From positions 1-64,000 of the forward strand of contig NZ_JAUHPW010000006.1 in assembly GCF_030418455.1 (NCBI RefSeq): DNA of 64,000 nt. The letters run 5' to 3'. Source of the DNA: Demequina litoralis (GTDB lineage Bacteria; Actinomycetota; Actinomycetes; Actinomycetales; Demequinaceae). Within the stretch, counting starts at the first letter, position 1. Each line of letters begins with the position of its first letter. Made by a program: the position numbers and the translations under genes. The notes under the pieces are model-generated. The model had not been told where the DNA came from. It did no database searches and worked only from the letters and a program-made list of their open reading frames with translations. Of this stretch, positions 9,803-18,335 are shown piece by piece.

Positions 9803-10969
9803 GTGATCGACATCCCCTCGCCCGAGTCCACCGCTCAGGCCTTCGAGGACCGCTACGGGCGCCGACCCGACGGCGTGTGGTCCGCGCCGGGCCGCGTCAA
9901 CCTCATCGGGGAGCACACGGACTACAACGACGGCCTCGTCTTCCCGTTCGCGATCGAGCGCCGCACCTGGGCCGCGATGGGCCGCCGCGAGGACCGCACG
10001 CTCACGGTGCACTCGGGCGCGATGCCCGAGCCCGCCCAGGCCTCGCTCGACGAGCTGGGCCCCGAGCGCTTCGACGGGTGGAGCGCGTACGTCTTCGGCG
10101 TGGTGTGGGCGATGGAGCAGCGCGGGGTCGACCTGTCGGGCCGTACCGGCTTCGACATCATGCTCGCCTCGGACGTGCCGCTGGGCGCCGGGCTGTCGTC
10201 CTCCGCCGCGATCGAGTGCGCGGTCGCGATCGCTCTCAACGACGAGTGGGAGCTGGGCCTCACGCGCCGCGAGCTGATCTACATCTGCCAGCTGGCCGAG
10301 AACGGCGCCGTCGGCGCCCCGACCGGCAACATGGACCAGACCGCCTCCCTCATGGGCGAGGCGGGCCACGGCGTGCTCATCGACGTGCGCGCCGAGACCG
10401 CCGACCCCGTCGCGCTGCACTTCGCCGACGAGGGCCTGGAGCTGCTGGTCATCGACACCCGCGTCCACCACGAGCACGCCACCGGCGGCTACGGCGCGCG
10501 CCGCAAGTCGTGCGAGGACGGCGCCGCCGCGATGGGAGTCGCCTCGCTCCGCGACCTCACCGAGGAAGACCTGCCGCGCGCCGTCGAGGTGCTCGACGAC
10601 GAGACCTTCCGCCGCGTCAAGCACGTCGTCACCGAGAACGCGCGCGTCGCGCGCACCGCCGAGGTGGTCGCGAACGAGGGCCCCCGGGCGATCGGCGACC
10701 TGCTCGTCGCGTCGCACGCGTCGATGCGGGACGACTTCGAGATCTCCGTGCCCGAGCTCGACCTCGCCGTCGAGACGGCGCTCGCCAACGGCGCCGTCGG
10801 CTCGCGCATGACCGGCGGCGGTTTCGGCGGCGCCGCGATCGCGCTCATCGACGCGGACCGCGCCGCCGAGGTGGAGGCCGCGATCGAGGCCGCCTTCGCC
10901 GACGCCGGCTTCACCGCCCCCATCATCTTCGTGGTGAACCCGTCCGCGGGCGCGCACCGCGACCTCTGA
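9803..10969 (+). CDS. galK: Galactokinase
   Basis: Phosphorylates D-galactose to galactose 1-phosphate with ATP; 388 residues, GHMP kinase family. The galactokinase signature PGRVNLIGEHTDYNDG is near residue 25, the phosphate-binding loop LGAGLSSSAAIECA near 125, and the C-terminal GHMP motif GGGFGGAAIAL near 345. The GTG at this start has GGAGG nine bases upstream. Followed by galE 31 bases on, forming a galKE operon under the AraR-like operators. No galT is in the window. Confidence 0.95.
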   Translation: MIDIPSPESTAQAFEDRYGRRPDGVWSAPGRVNLIGEHTDYNDGLVFPFAIERRTWAAMGRREDRTLTVHSGAMPEPAQASLDELGPERFDGWSAYVFGVVWAMEQRGVDLSGRTGFDIMLASDVPLGAGLSSSAAIECAVAIALNDEWELGLTRRELIYICQLAENGAVGAPTGNMDQTASLMGEAGHGVLIDVRAETADPVALHFADEGLELLVIDTRVHHEHATGGYGARRKSCEDGAAAMGVASLRDLTEEDLPRAVEVLDDETFRRVKHVVTENARVARTAEVVANEGPRAIGDLLVASHASMRDDFEISVPELDLAVETALANGAVGSRMTGGGFGGAAIALIDADRAAEVEAAIEAAFADAGFTAPIIFVVNPSAGAHRDL

Positions 10970-11000
10970 TCCGGCCCCTCGGCCCCGAACAAGGAGACAC

Positions 11001-11975
11001 ATGACCTGGCTCGTCACCGGCGGCGCCGGCTACATCGGCGCCCACGTCGTCCGCGCGCTGCGCGAGGCCGGCATCGCCCCCATCGTCATCGACGACCTCT
11101 TCAGCGGGGTCGAGTCCTTCGTGCCTGAGGACGTGCCCTTCATCAAGGCGTCGATCCTCGACACCGACGCCGTCGAGGCCGCCCTGCGGGAGCACGACGT
11201 CACGGGAGTCATCCACTGCGCCGGCTACAAGTACGCGGGCGAGTCGGTGAAGTTCCCGCTGCTCAACTACAGCATCAACGTCGAGGGCACGCGCTCGCTG
11301 CTCGAGGCGATGGAGCGCGCGGGGGTCACCCGGCTCGTGTTCTCGTCCTCGGCCGGCGTGTACGGCAACTCCGGCGTCGACGTGGTCACCGAGACCACCC
11401 CCACGACGCCGGAGTCGCCCTACGGCGAGTCCAAGCTCATCGGCGAGTGGCTCATCCGCGACCAGATCGTCGCCACCACCATGGCCGGCGCACCCCTCGC
11501 GGCGACCAGCCTGCGCTACTTCAACGTGGTCGGCTCGGGCCATGCGGACGTCTGGGACGCCTCGCCCCACAACCTGTTCCCGAAGGTGCTGTTCGCGATC
11601 CAGGCGGGCAAGGCGCCGCAGGTCAACGGCACCGACTACCCCACCCCCGACGGCACCTGCGTGCGCGACTACGTCCACGTGAGCGACCTCGCGGCGGCGC
11701 ACGTCGTCGCCGCGCAGCGCCTCGCTGCGGGCGACACCCTCGAGCCCGTCTACAACCTCGGCTCGGGCGCGGGCACGTCGGTGCGCGAGATCGTCGACGC
11801 CATGGTCGCCGCGACCGGCACCGACAAGACCCCGGTCGAGGGTCCGCGACGGGCGGGCGACCCGGCCAAGATCGTCGCCGACGGCACGCTCGCGACCCGC
11901 GACCTCGACTGGCGGATGCGCTACACCGTCCAGGAGATGGTCGACAGCGCCTGGGCCTCCCACCCGAAGGCCTGA
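11001..11975 (+). CDS. galE: UDP-glucose 4-epimerase
   Basis: Interconverts UDP-galactose and UDP-glucose with bound NAD; 324 residues, short-chain dehydrogenase superfamily. The Rossmann motif GGAGYIGAHV starts at residue 7; the catalytic Ser-Tyr-Lys set is in SSSAGVYG and SPYGESK. The sugar-nucleotide region ends with NLGSGAGTSVREIVDAM. Ribosome site AAGGAG precedes the ATG. Last gene of galKE; an intergenic inverted repeat follows at once and may serve as terminator. Confidence 0.95.
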   Translation: MTWLVTGGAGYIGAHVVRALREAGIAPIVIDDLFSGVESFVPEDVPFIKASILDTDAVEAALREHDVTGVIHCAGYKYAGESVKFPLLNYSINVEGTRSLLEAMERAGVTRLVFSSSAGVYGNSGVDVVTETTPTTPESPYGESKLIGEWLIRDQIVATTMAGAPLAATSLRYFNVVGSGHADVWDASPHNLFPKVLFAIQAGKAPQVNGTDYPTPDGTCVRDYVHVSDLAAAHVVAAQRLAAGDTLEPVYNLGSGAGTSVREIVDAMVAATGTDKTPVEGPRRAGDPAKIVADGTLATRDLDWRMRYTVQEMVDSAWASHPKA

Positions 11976-11981
11976 CCCTTC

Positions 11982-12080
11982 CCGACAGCCCGCACGGATC
12001 TCGCCGCGACACGCAGCGGCGCAGGGACGATGCGCCGGTTCGCCCCGGCGTGTCGTCCTGAGATCCGTGCGGGCTGTCGG
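11982..12080. repeat. Intergenic inverted repeat, family A copy 1
   Basis: A 99-base element with perfect 21-base terminal arms (left arm 11982-12002, starting CCGACAGCCCGCACGG; right arm 12060-12080). Inside are a second arm pair, GACACGC / GCGTGTCG, and a copy of the 10-mer in a partial hairpin. Related copies are at 35396-35493 and 56786-56884. It lies between galE and the permease gene and could terminate galKE. Confidence 0.9.
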
Positions 12081-12169
12081 TGCGAGCGGGACCTTCGCGC
12101 GCGCGGAGGACCGTCGGCGCGACTAGATTCCCCTCCAGTCCTCACCGCTCCCCCGCATCAAGGAGAACC

Positions 12170-13471
12170 ATGAGCATCATGACCTGGACCGTCCACGGCG
12201 ACGGTCGGTCCGTCAGCCCGGGCGAGTCCGTCGCCCCGCGCGAGCGCCTCAGCTGGCCCCGCACCGTCGGCATCGGAGCGCAGCACGTGCTCGCGATGTT
12301 CGGCTCGACGTTCCTCGTGCCGGTCATCACCGGCTTCCCGCCCACCACCACGCTGTTCTTCTCGGCGGTCGGCACCGTCCTCTTCCTCATCATCACGGGC
12401 AACCGCCTGCCGTCCTACCTGGGCTCGAGCTTCGCGTTCCTCGCACCGATCGCCGCGGCGCAGGCCTCGGGCGGCATGGGCGTCGCGCTCGGCGGCATCG
12501 TGATGACGGGCCTCCTGCTCGCGCTCGTGGGCCTCGTGGTGCACTTCGCCGGCACCCGATGGATCGAGATCACCATGCCGCCCGTGGTGACGGGCTCGAT
12601 CGTCATGCTCATCGGCCTCAACCTCGCGCCGGCGGCGTGGGGCATGGTGCAGGCATCGGTCGGCACCGCGCTCGTATCGGCCGCCTCGGTCGTGATCGTG
12701 ACCGTCCTCTTCCGCGGCATCCTCGGCCGCCTGTCGATCCTCCTCGGCACGGTGGTCGGCGGCATCGTGGCGGCGTTCCGCGGCGAGTACGACCTCTCCG
12801 CCGTCGGCGACGCCGCCTGGTTCGGCCTGCCGGACTTCACCGCGCCGCAGTTCGACCTCAGCGTCCTCGCGCTGTTCATCCCCGTCGTGCTCGTGCTCGT
12901 CGCGGAGAACATCGGCCACGTGAAGTCCGTCGCCGCGATGACCGGCGACGACCTCGACCCGGTCACCGGCCGCGCCCTCCTCGCGGACGGCCTCGCCACC
13001 ACCGTCGCGGGCCTCGGCGGCGGCTCCGGCACCACCACGTACGCGGAGAACATCGGCGTCATGGCCGCCACCCGCGTCTACTCGACCGCCGCCTACTGGG
13101 TCGCCGCAGGCTTCGCGCTCCTGCTCAGCCTGTCGCCCAAGTTCGGCGCGCTCATCGCCGCCACCCCGCAGGGCGTGCTCGGCGGCCTCGCGACGGTGCT
13201 GTTCGGCATGATCGCGGTGCTCGGCGCGCGCATCTGGGCGCAGGGCAAGGTCGACTTCGGCAACCCGATCAACCTCATGCCTGCCGGCATCGCGCTGATC
13301 GTGGGCGCCGCGAACTACACGTGGGTCGCCGGCGACATGACCTTCGAGGGCATCGCCCTCGGCACCGCCGCCGCGCTCGTGACCTACCACGTCATGGCCG
13401 CCGTCACCCGCTGGCGTCACGCCGACGAGGCCGTCGCCTCGCCCGCGTTCGTCGACGGCGACGAGGACTGA
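12170..13471 (+). CDS. Uracil/xanthine permease (NCS2 family)
   Basis: Proton-coupled nucleobase importer in the cytoplasmic membrane; 433 residues, about 14 hydrophobic segments. The N-terminal block GIGAQHVLAMFGSTFLVPVITG and the mid-protein VLVAENIGHVKSVAAMTG correspond to the substrate-binding regions of UraA-like transporters; the Ala-Glu-Asn where E. coli UraA has Ala-Glu-His leaves the exact nucleobase open. ATG with AAGGAG upstream, followed by a terminator hairpin. A nucleoside hydrolase lies 1 kb away, fitting a salvage theme but not the same operon. Confidence 0.9.
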   Translation: MSIMTWTVHGDGRSVSPGESVAPRERLSWPRTVGIGAQHVLAMFGSTFLVPVITGFPPTTTLFFSAVGTVLFLIITGNRLPSYLGSSFAFLAPIAAAQASGGMGVALGGIVMTGLLLALVGLVVHFAGTRWIEITMPPVVTGSIVMLIGLNLAPAAWGMVQASVGTALVSAASVVIVTVLFRGILGRLSILLGTVVGGIVAAFRGEYDLSAVGDAAWFGLPDFTAPQFDLSVLALFIPVVLVLVAENIGHVKSVAAMTGDDLDPVTGRALLADGLATTVAGLGGGSGTTTYAENIGVMAATRVYSTAAYWVAAGFALLLSLSPKFGALIAATPQGVLGGLATVLFGMIAVLGARIWAQGKVDFGNPINLMPAGIALIVGAANYTWVAGDMTFEGIALGTAAALVTYHVMAAVTRWRHADEAVASPAFVDGDED

Positions 13472-13484
13472 CCCCTCCCACCGC

Positions 13485-13527
13485 ACGATGCCCGGGCCGC
13501 CTCGGCAGGAGGCGACCCGGGCATCGT
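13485..13527 (+). terminator. Permease terminator built on a degenerate 10-mer pair
   Basis: Arms ACGATGCCCGGG and CCCGGGCATCGT enclose an inner GCCTC/GAGGC stem, 13 bases past the permease stop. The outer ends ACGATGC / GCATCGT are the core of the dispersed 10-mer, so this terminator looks like a decayed inverted pair of it. Confidence 0.8.
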
Positions 13528-13559
13528 CGCGTCCGGGACCGGGCGGCCGCGCCCGCCGG

Positions 13560-13910
13560 TCAGTCCCAGCCGAGCTCGTGCAGGCGCTCGTCGGAGATCC
13601 CGAAGTGATGGGCGATCTCGTGGACCACGGTGATCGCGACCTCGTCGCGCACGTCCTCCACGTCCTCGCACATGCGCAGCGTCGGGTTCATGTAGATGAG
13701 GATCCGGTCCGGCAGGGCCCCGCCCCACAGGTCGCCGCGCTCCGTGAGCGCGACGCCGTCGTACAGGCCCAGGAGGTCCTTGTCGTCGCCCTCGGGCTCG
13801 TCCTCGACCAGGATCACGCAGTTGTCGATGAGGTCGAGGAGCTCGTCGGGGACCTCGTCGATCGCGTCCTCGACGGCCTTCTCGAAGTCCTCGCGGGTCA
13901 TCTCCACCAT
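13560..13910 (-). CDS. Small zincin-like metallopeptidase (DUF1025 family)
   Basis: Cytosolic protein of 116 residues, the usual size for this actinobacterial family. Near the C-terminus it has the zinc motif HEIAHHFGISDERLHELG (HExxH with a third ligand downstream), preceded by the ILIYMNPTLR strand. The first half is acidic. Substrate unknown. It converges on the uracil-type permease and is not obviously in an operon. Confidence 0.88.
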   Translation of the reverse strand: MVEMTREDFEKAVEDAIDEVPDELLDLIDNCVILVEDEPEGDDKDLLGLYDGVALTERGDLWGGALPDRILIYMNPTLRMCEDVEDVRDEVAITVVHEIAHHFGISDERLHELGWD

Positions 13911-13977
13911 GCCCCGATGCTCCCACGCCCCGCGTCGCGCCCCTCTGCCCCGCGCATCGTCCCTGCTACAGAGTCGA

Positions 13978-14007
13978 TTGGATTTTTCGCTCCATTACCC
14001 CTATAGT
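13978..14007 (+). promoter_or_regulatory. Promoter for the tRNA genes
   Basis: TTGGAT and TATAGT separated by 18 bases, in a short AT-rich island 41 bases before tRNA-Glu, fit a housekeeping sigma promoter. Confidence 0.7.
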
Positions 14008-14047
14008 TTTCTAGGCCTCGACGCAAGGATTCCTAGCGTGGATGCGA

Positions 14048-14120
14048 GCCCTCATCGTCTAGCGGCCTAGGACGCCGCCCTTTCACGGCGGTAGCACGGG
14101 TTCGAATCCCGTTGGGGGTA
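14048..14120 (+). tRNA. tRNA-Glu (UUC)
   Basis: 73-base cloverleaf. Acceptor arms GCCCTCA / TGGGGGT pair with two G-U pairs; the anticodon loop CTTTCAC gives UUC; the T arm is GTTCGAATC. No CCA is encoded. First of three tRNA genes. Confidence 0.95.
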
Positions 14121-14182
14121 CGGAGTCGGTCCGGAGATGGTCTAAACTTCATACGTCTTGCTCGCGGGAACGCGAGAGTCAA

Positions 14183-14256
14183 GGCCCTGTAGCGCAGTTG
14201 GTTAGCGCGCCGCCCTGTCACGGCGGAGGTCGCGGGTTCAAGTCCCGTCAGGGTCG
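14183..14256 (+). tRNA. tRNA-Asp (GUC)
   Basis: 74-base cloverleaf with acceptor GGCCCTG / CAGGGTC, anticodon loop CTGTCAC (GUC) and T arm GGTTCAAGTC. No CCA is encoded. A CTCGCG/CGCGAG hairpin 7 bases upstream may be a processing or termination element. Confidence 0.95.
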
Positions 14257-14265
14257 CGTTACGCG

Positions 14266-14286
14266 GGCCCCTTCAGTGAAGGGGCC
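14266..14286 (+). terminator. Hairpin between tRNA-Asp and tRNA-Phe
   Basis: GGCCCCTTC, a 3-base AGT loop, then GAAGGGGCC followed by TTCGTTC. It probably ends the tRNA-Glu/Asp transcript. Confidence 0.7.
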
Positions 14287-14318
14287 TTCGTTCAAAGTAG
14301 GGGGACGCCCCTGCGCCA

Positions 14319-14394
14319 GGCTCTGTAGCTCAGTTGGTAGAGCGCACGACTGAAAATCGTGAGGTCACGGGATCGACGCCCGTCGGAGCCACCA
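14319..14394 (+). tRNA. tRNA-Phe (GAA)
   Basis: Cloverleaf with acceptor GGCTCTG / CGGAGCC, anticodon loop giving GAA in CTGAAAATC, and the CCA end encoded, unlike its two neighbours. The T loop GGATCGACG departs slightly from the usual TTC. Confidence 0.95.
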
Positions 14395-14399
14395 TCACA

Positions 14400-14427
14400 C
14401 CCCCGGAGGATCGCCTCCGGGGGTTTT
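14400..14427. terminator. Rho-independent terminator after tRNA-Phe
   Basis: CCCCCGGAGG, ATCG loop, CCTCCGGGGG and TTTT: the most classical terminator in the window. It also lies 20 bases beyond the end of the converging nucleoside hydrolase gene, and may serve both directions. Confidence 0.88.
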
Positions 14428-14446
14428 CTCGTCTCCGCGGCTGCGG

Positions 14447-15394
14447 TCACCGCTCCCCCGCGAGGATCCCGAGCATGGCCGCGTAGAGACGTTCGCCGTC
14501 GGCGCGTGTCACCGCGGTGAGGGACGATGCGGCGGTCGCGTCGCGCACGTCGGTCGCCCCTCGCCTCTCGCCCGCCCGCACCACGTCGACCTCCACCGCG
14601 CGCTCCTCGAGCACCACGGCGGGGTCGATCGCCGTCAGCACGGACAGCGTGTCCGGGTGCGTCGAGCCGCCGACGCCGTGCGCGACGTCGAAGTCGAACG
14701 GCGCGCGGTTGGCCCGCACGAAGAAGTCGGACATCGCGGTGCCGAGCGCGTCGATGCGCGCGACCCGGGTCGCGTCGAACACCGCGTCCCGCAGGGTCAG
14801 CGGCGACCACGTCACCAGGCGGACGCGGGGGAACGGCGCCCCGAGCACCGCGGCGGCGGCCTCGACGTCGGCGTAGATGTTGTACTCCGCATGCGGGGTC
14901 ACGTTGCCGACGCCGTCGAGCGACCCGCCCATGATCACGAGCTCGCGCACCCGTGCCGCGAAGCCCGGGTCTCGGTCGATCGCATGGGCGAGGTTGGTGA
15001 GCGGACCGATGGCGACGATGCGCAGCTCGCCCTCGTGCGCGCGCGACAGGCGCAGCAGCGCGTCGACGGCGGGCTCCGGGTCGGGCGCGGCATCGTTCGT
15101 GCGGCGCTGGCCGCCCACGCCGTCGCCGTGCACGTCCTCCGCCCCGACCCAGCCCCCGGCGAGCGACTCGCGGGCGCCCAGGTGCACGGGGACGTCACCC
15201 AGCCGTCCCGCGACCTCGAGCGTGAGGAAGGCGTTGTGGACCTGCTGGTCGAAGCCGACGTTGCCCTGCACCATGGTGATCGCTCGCAGGTCCGCGCGCG
15301 GGTCGCGCAGGGCCAGCAGCAGCGCGAAGCAGTCGTCGGAGGCCGTGTCGGTGTCGACGACGAGCGGGATCCGGGACGGCTGCGCATCGGTCAT
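14447..15394 (-). CDS. Nucleoside hydrolase (IUNH family)
   Basis: Cleaves the N-glycosidic bond of ribonucleosides to base and ribose; 315 residues. The calcium-binding signature DTDTASDD is at residue 14-21, and the family blocks GNVGFDQQVHNAF, VAIGPLTNLAHAI and VIMGGSLDGVGNVTPHAEYNIYADVEAA follow in order. The ATG is chosen because it sits just before the first strand. Alone on its strand. Base preference (purine or pyrimidine) cannot be fixed from sequence. Confidence 0.93.
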   Translation of the reverse strand: MTDAQPSRIPLVVDTDTASDDCFALLLALRDPRADLRAITMVQGNVGFDQQVHNAFLTLEVAGRLGDVPVHLGARESLAGGWVGAEDVHGDGVGGQRRTNDAAPDPEPAVDALLRLSRAHEGELRIVAIGPLTNLAHAIDRDPGFAARVRELVIMGGSLDGVGNVTPHAEYNIYADVEAAAAVLGAPFPRVRLVTWSPLTLRDAVFDATRVARIDALGTAMSDFFVRANRAPFDFDVAHGVGGSTHPDTLSVLTAIDPAVVLEERAVEVDVVRAGERRGATDVRDATAASSLTAVTRADGERLYAAMLGILAGER

Positions 15395-15499
15395 GCGGCA
15401 GACGCTAGCAAGCGCCGCCCCGCGATTGTGGGCCTCACCCATTTGCGGTGGGCTGCCGATACAGGATTGACTAGGGACTATCCCGCTTGGAGGTGCCAG

Positions 15500-15880
15500 A
15501 TGTCCGACAACTTCGGCCGCTACTTCGTCAACGCGATCGTCGCCGGCCTGCTCGGCCGCATCTCGGCGGTGATCAAGACCGAGTTCGAGCGTGCGAAGCA
15601 GGAGACCGCCGCGAAGCTCAAGGGCATCGGCACGGGCGTCGGCCTGTTCGTCGGTGCCGGCATCTTCGGGTTCTTCGCCAGCGGCGTGCTGGTCGCCGCC
15701 GCGGTGCTCGGCCTCGCGACCGTGTGGCCCGCGTGGCTCGCGGCGCTCACGGTGGCCGGCGGGCTGCTGCTCATCGTGCTGATCCTCGTGCTCATCGGCA
15801 ACGCGCTGATCAAGAAGAACAAGGACCTCACGCCGCACGAGTCGATCGACAACGTCAAGCAGGTCGTCGGGCTCAACTAG
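15500..15880 (+). CDS. Holin-like membrane protein (actinobacterial holin-X/DUF1469 type)
   Basis: Small membrane protein of 126 residues: a basic amphipathic N-terminus (FGRYFVNAIVAGLLGRISAVIKTEFERAKQE), two long hydrophobic segments (about 47-72 and 75-101), and a charged tail. This is the layout of phage-holin superfamily III proteins common in actinobacterial chromosomes, where no phage role is implied. GGAGG lies 5 bases before the ATG. No phage genes are nearby. Confidence 0.8.
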   Translation: MSDNFGRYFVNAIVAGLLGRISAVIKTEFERAKQETAAKLKGIGTGVGLFVGAGIFGFFASGVLVAAAVLGLATVWPAWLAALTVAGGLLLIVLILVLIGNALIKKNKDLTPHESIDNVKQVVGLN

Positions 15881-15886
15881 CCCGGG

Positions 15887-16873
15887 CTACGGCTTTCCTG
15901 GCGCACCGCCCGTCTCGGGCTGCTCGCCGGCGTCCGGAGCCGCCGCGGGCGCCGCCGCCGGGACCGCGCCGCGCGCGGCCCTGGGCCGCGGGGTCCGCTG
16001 CGCCAGCCACACGCCTGCCAGGACGATGAGCGCGCCGACCGGCTCGTACCACCGCAGCTCCTCGTTCAGCACGAGGATGCCGAGCACCGTCGCCACCACC
16101 GGCACCACGTAGGTGACCGAGGCGGCCGTGGTCGCACCCGCGAGCTTCACGACGCGCCAGAACATCACGTACGTGAAGCTGGTCCCGAGCACGCCGAGTG
16201 CCAGCAGGCCCCACAGCACCTCCGACGACAGCGCGAGCGCACCTGGCTCCGGCGCCGGCGCCGCCAGCGCGAACGGCATCAGCAGCACGGCCGAGATCCC
16301 GATCTGGACGGCGGACAGCGCCGTGGGCCCCTCGTGCACGCGGGTGAGGAGCATGCGGGACATGGTCGACCCGACGCCGTAGCAGGCCGTCGCGGCGAGC
16401 ATGAGCGCCGCTCCGAGCAGCGGGATGCCGTCGACGTTCCACGCCCCCAGGAGCACCGCGATGCCCGCCGTGCCGAGGAGCAGGCCTGCCACCTGCGCGC
16501 GGCTCGCGCGTTCGTGAGGGATCAGCAGGGCGACGAACAGCGCGGTCCATAGCGGCGTGGTGGCGTTGAGCAGGCTCGCGAGGATCGAGGTGATGTGCTG
16601 CTGCGCGAGCGGGATGAGCACGAACGGGACCGTGGACAGCCCGATCGCGACCACCCCGATGCGCGCGACGTCGCCCCGCGAGAGGCGCGGGCGGTGGCGC
16701 GTGACGAGCAGCATCCCCCACAGCACCGCGGCGCCGATGAGGACGCGCCCGAAGCCCACCTGCACCGGGTCGAGGCCGCGCAGCGCGAGCGAGATGAAGA
16801 GGAAGCTCGAGCCCCACGAGGTCGCGGCGAGGACGAAGGAGGGCACCCACGCGCGGGCCGGAGCCTGCGTCAT
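15887..16873 (-). CDS. EamA-family transporter (DMT superfamily)
   Basis: Cytoplasmic-membrane exporter of metabolites, 328 residues, with ten hydrophobic segments arranged as two EamA repeats (about 8-140 and 155-300). Recognisable blocks are SWGSSFLFISLALRGLDP and LNATTPLWTALFVALLIPHERAS. The tail is Ala/Pro-rich. Its ATG overlaps the ogt stop (ATGA), so the two are co-translated. Substrate unknown. Confidence 0.88.
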   Translation of the reverse strand: MTQAPARAWVPSFVLAATSWGSSFLFISLALRGLDPVQVGFGRVLIGAAVLWGMLLVTRHRPRLSRGDVARIGVVAIGLSTVPFVLIPLAQQHITSILASLLNATTPLWTALFVALLIPHERASRAQVAGLLLGTAGIAVLLGAWNVDGIPLLGAALMLAATACYGVGSTMSRMLLTRVHEGPTALSAVQIGISAVLLMPFALAAPAPEPGALALSSEVLWGLLALGVLGTSFTYVMFWRVVKLAGATTAASVTYVVPVVATVLGILVLNEELRWYEPVGALIVLAGVWLAQRTPRPRAARGAVPAAAPAAAPDAGEQPETGGAPGKP

Positions 16874-17406
16874 CGCGCCACCCCCGCATCGTCCAGCGGG
16901 CGCTCGCCCTCGAGCGCGAGCATCGCGGCCTTCATCCCCTCGCCCCCGAAGCCGTAGCTGCCGAGCGCGCCGCCGGACTTGACCACACGGTGGCAGGGCA
17001 CGAAAGGCGCGATGTTGTTGCGGGCGCACGCCGTCCCGGCGGCACGCATCGCGCGCGGGCGCCCGGCCATGGCGGCGAGCTCCTGGTAGCTCACCGACGT
17101 GCCGGAGGGGACGGTGCGCAGCTGCGCCCACAGCTCCTGGAAGAACGGCCCGCCCTCCTGCTCGGCCGGGACCCGGGTGATCGCGTCGCCGTCGCCCGCG
17201 AGCCACGCCGCGACCGCATCGGCCACGACCGGCAGGTCGCCCTCGACGAGGCCGCGCGACTGGAGGCGCGACGGCAGCGCGGCGACGGTGTCGCGCATCG
17301 GCCGGAAGCCCGACGAGCGCACGACGCCGTCCTCGGGCGTCGCGAGCACCGTCAGGGTGCCGAACGGCGTGTCGAAGGACGATGCGACGAGCGGGGCCTC
17401 TGCCAT
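16870..17406 (-). CDS. ogt: Methylated-DNA-protein-cysteine methyltransferase
   Basis: Suicidal repair enzyme removing alkyl groups from O6 of guanine; 178 residues. The active-site block PCHRVV (Cys acceptor) is near residue 142, preceded by the DNA-binding helix region VPSGTSVSYQELAAMAGRPRAMRAAG and the Asn of ARNNIAPFVPCH. The N-terminal ribonuclease-like domain is present, so it is the Ogt type without an Ada sensor. First gene of an ogt-eamA pair. Confidence 0.94.
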   Translation of the reverse strand: MAEAPLVASSFDTPFGTLTVLATPEDGVVRSSGFRPMRDTVAALPSRLQSRGLVEGDLPVVADAVAAWLAGDGDAITRVPAEQEGGPFFQELWAQLRTVPSGTSVSYQELAAMAGRPRAMRAAGTACARNNIAPFVPCHRVVKSGGALGSYGFGGEGMKAAMLALEGERPLDDAGVAR

Positions 17407-17548
17407 GGCAGAAGGCTACGTCGCGGCACCGACAGTCGGATCGGGGTGGACGGGCGCGGCTGCGGAGCCGCCGTGCCGGCCGCCCTCAGACGGCACGCAC
17501 GCGCGGCCCATCGCCGCACGTCTCCGTGCGTCGATGCGCTCGCCTCAT

Positions 17549-17562
17549 GGAGAGCGCTCTCC
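17549..17562. promoter_or_regulatory. Palindrome GGAGAGCGCTCTCC
   Basis: Perfect 14-base palindrome of LacI-operator style in the 177-base gap between bldC and ogt. A near-identical site (GAGAGCGCTCTC) is at 26300-26311. No LacI gene is adjacent, so the regulator and target are unknown. Confidence 0.5.
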
Positions 17563-17583
17563 TCGACGGCGAGGAGAAGAGGC

Positions 17584-17781
17584 CTAGCGGCCTTCCTGCG
17601 CGGCAGCGAGGAGCGCCTGCACCTCTGCCTCGCGGAAGCGACGGTGGCCTCCGAGCGTACGGATCGAGCTCAGCTTCCCGACCTTCGCCCAACGGGTGAC
17701 GGTCTTGGGGTCGACGCGGAAGATCGCGGCAACCTCGGAAGGCGTGAGCAGCTTCTCAGGCTCCTGGACAGTTTCAGTCAT
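17584..17781 (-). CDS. bldC: BldC-family MerR-like DNA-binding regulator
   Basis: Small regulator of 65 residues, almost entirely a winged helix-turn-helix: LLTPSEVAAIFRVDPKTVTRWAKVGKLSSIRTLGGHRRFREAEVQALL. This block is nearly identical to Streptomyces BldC, which binds direct repeats cooperatively and controls entry into development; non-sporulating actinobacteria keep it with unclear roles. ATG start. Monocistronic, opposite to the DUF3073 gene across a 330-base region. Confidence 0.95.
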   Translation of the reverse strand: MTETVQEPEKLLTPSEVAAIFRVDPKTVTRWAKVGKLSSIRTLGGHRRFREAEVQALLAAAQEGR

Positions 17782-18111
17782 CAGTTCTATCCCTCAGTCG
17801 TCCGTCGATGCGCCTCGTGGAGGCTGTGTGCGGTATGAGACGCTCGACGGAACCGATTATGACGGCCAAGCGCCAAGTTTTCCCGAATATGCGATTTGTG
17901 TCACATTCGGCGTGTCGCGCGGACGTCCCGTGCTTCTCGTGCAGCGACGGGCCGGGCGCCTCCGGCGACGTGTTCCGGCACGCTCCGGTCGGCGCTCCAC
18001 CGGCCGTCCCAGGGAGGTCGCAACGTACTGGACACGCGTTGTAAAGTAGGGCAGGAATGACGAGGCAGCGCCCGACGACAGTGGCGCGCGAGACCGGGAG
18101 GGACGGCGGAC
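17782..18111. other. Intergenic between bldC and DUF3073 genes
   Basis: This 330-base divergent region must hold both promoters. A less GC-rich stretch at 17845-17915 lies on the bldC side. On the right, TAAAGT near 18042 could be a -10 for the DUF3073 gene. I see no conserved RNA or small gene. Confidence 0.4.
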
Positions 18112-18297
18112 ATGGGGCGAGGCCGTCAGAAGGCTAAGGACGCGAAGATCGCACGTCAGCTCAAGTACACGAACCACGGGGGCGACCTCCGTGAGCTCGA
18201 GCGTGAGCTGACCAGCCGCGACGGAAGCGCGCCGGTCCCTGCTGCATCCGACGACTCGGACGAGTACTACGACCGCTGGGCGGACGACGAGGACTAG
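18112..18297 (+). CDS. DUF3073 family protein
   Basis: A 61-residue actinobacterial protein of unknown function. The basic start MGRGRQKAKDAKIARQLKY is the family hallmark, followed by an acidic tail rich in Asp, Ser and Tyr (DDSDEYYDRWADDED). The charge split suggests RNA or DNA contact, but that is inference. GGGAGG lies upstream of the ATG. Confidence 0.92.
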   Translation: MGRGRQKAKDAKIARQLKYTNHGGDLRELERELTSRDGSAPVPAASDDSDEYYDRWADDED

Positions 18298-18335
18298 GTC
18301 CTCGCGGCTGCTGATCGGCCCCCACACCCTCTGCT

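Noticed and set aside
14048..14394. tRNA genes as an integration site of a genomic island
   Set aside because: No integrase, no repeated tRNA 3-prime end and no mobile genes nearby.
15500..15880. Holin-like gene as sign of a prophage
   Set aside because: This holin-X type is a common chromosomal actinobacterial gene; no lysin, portal or tail genes are present.
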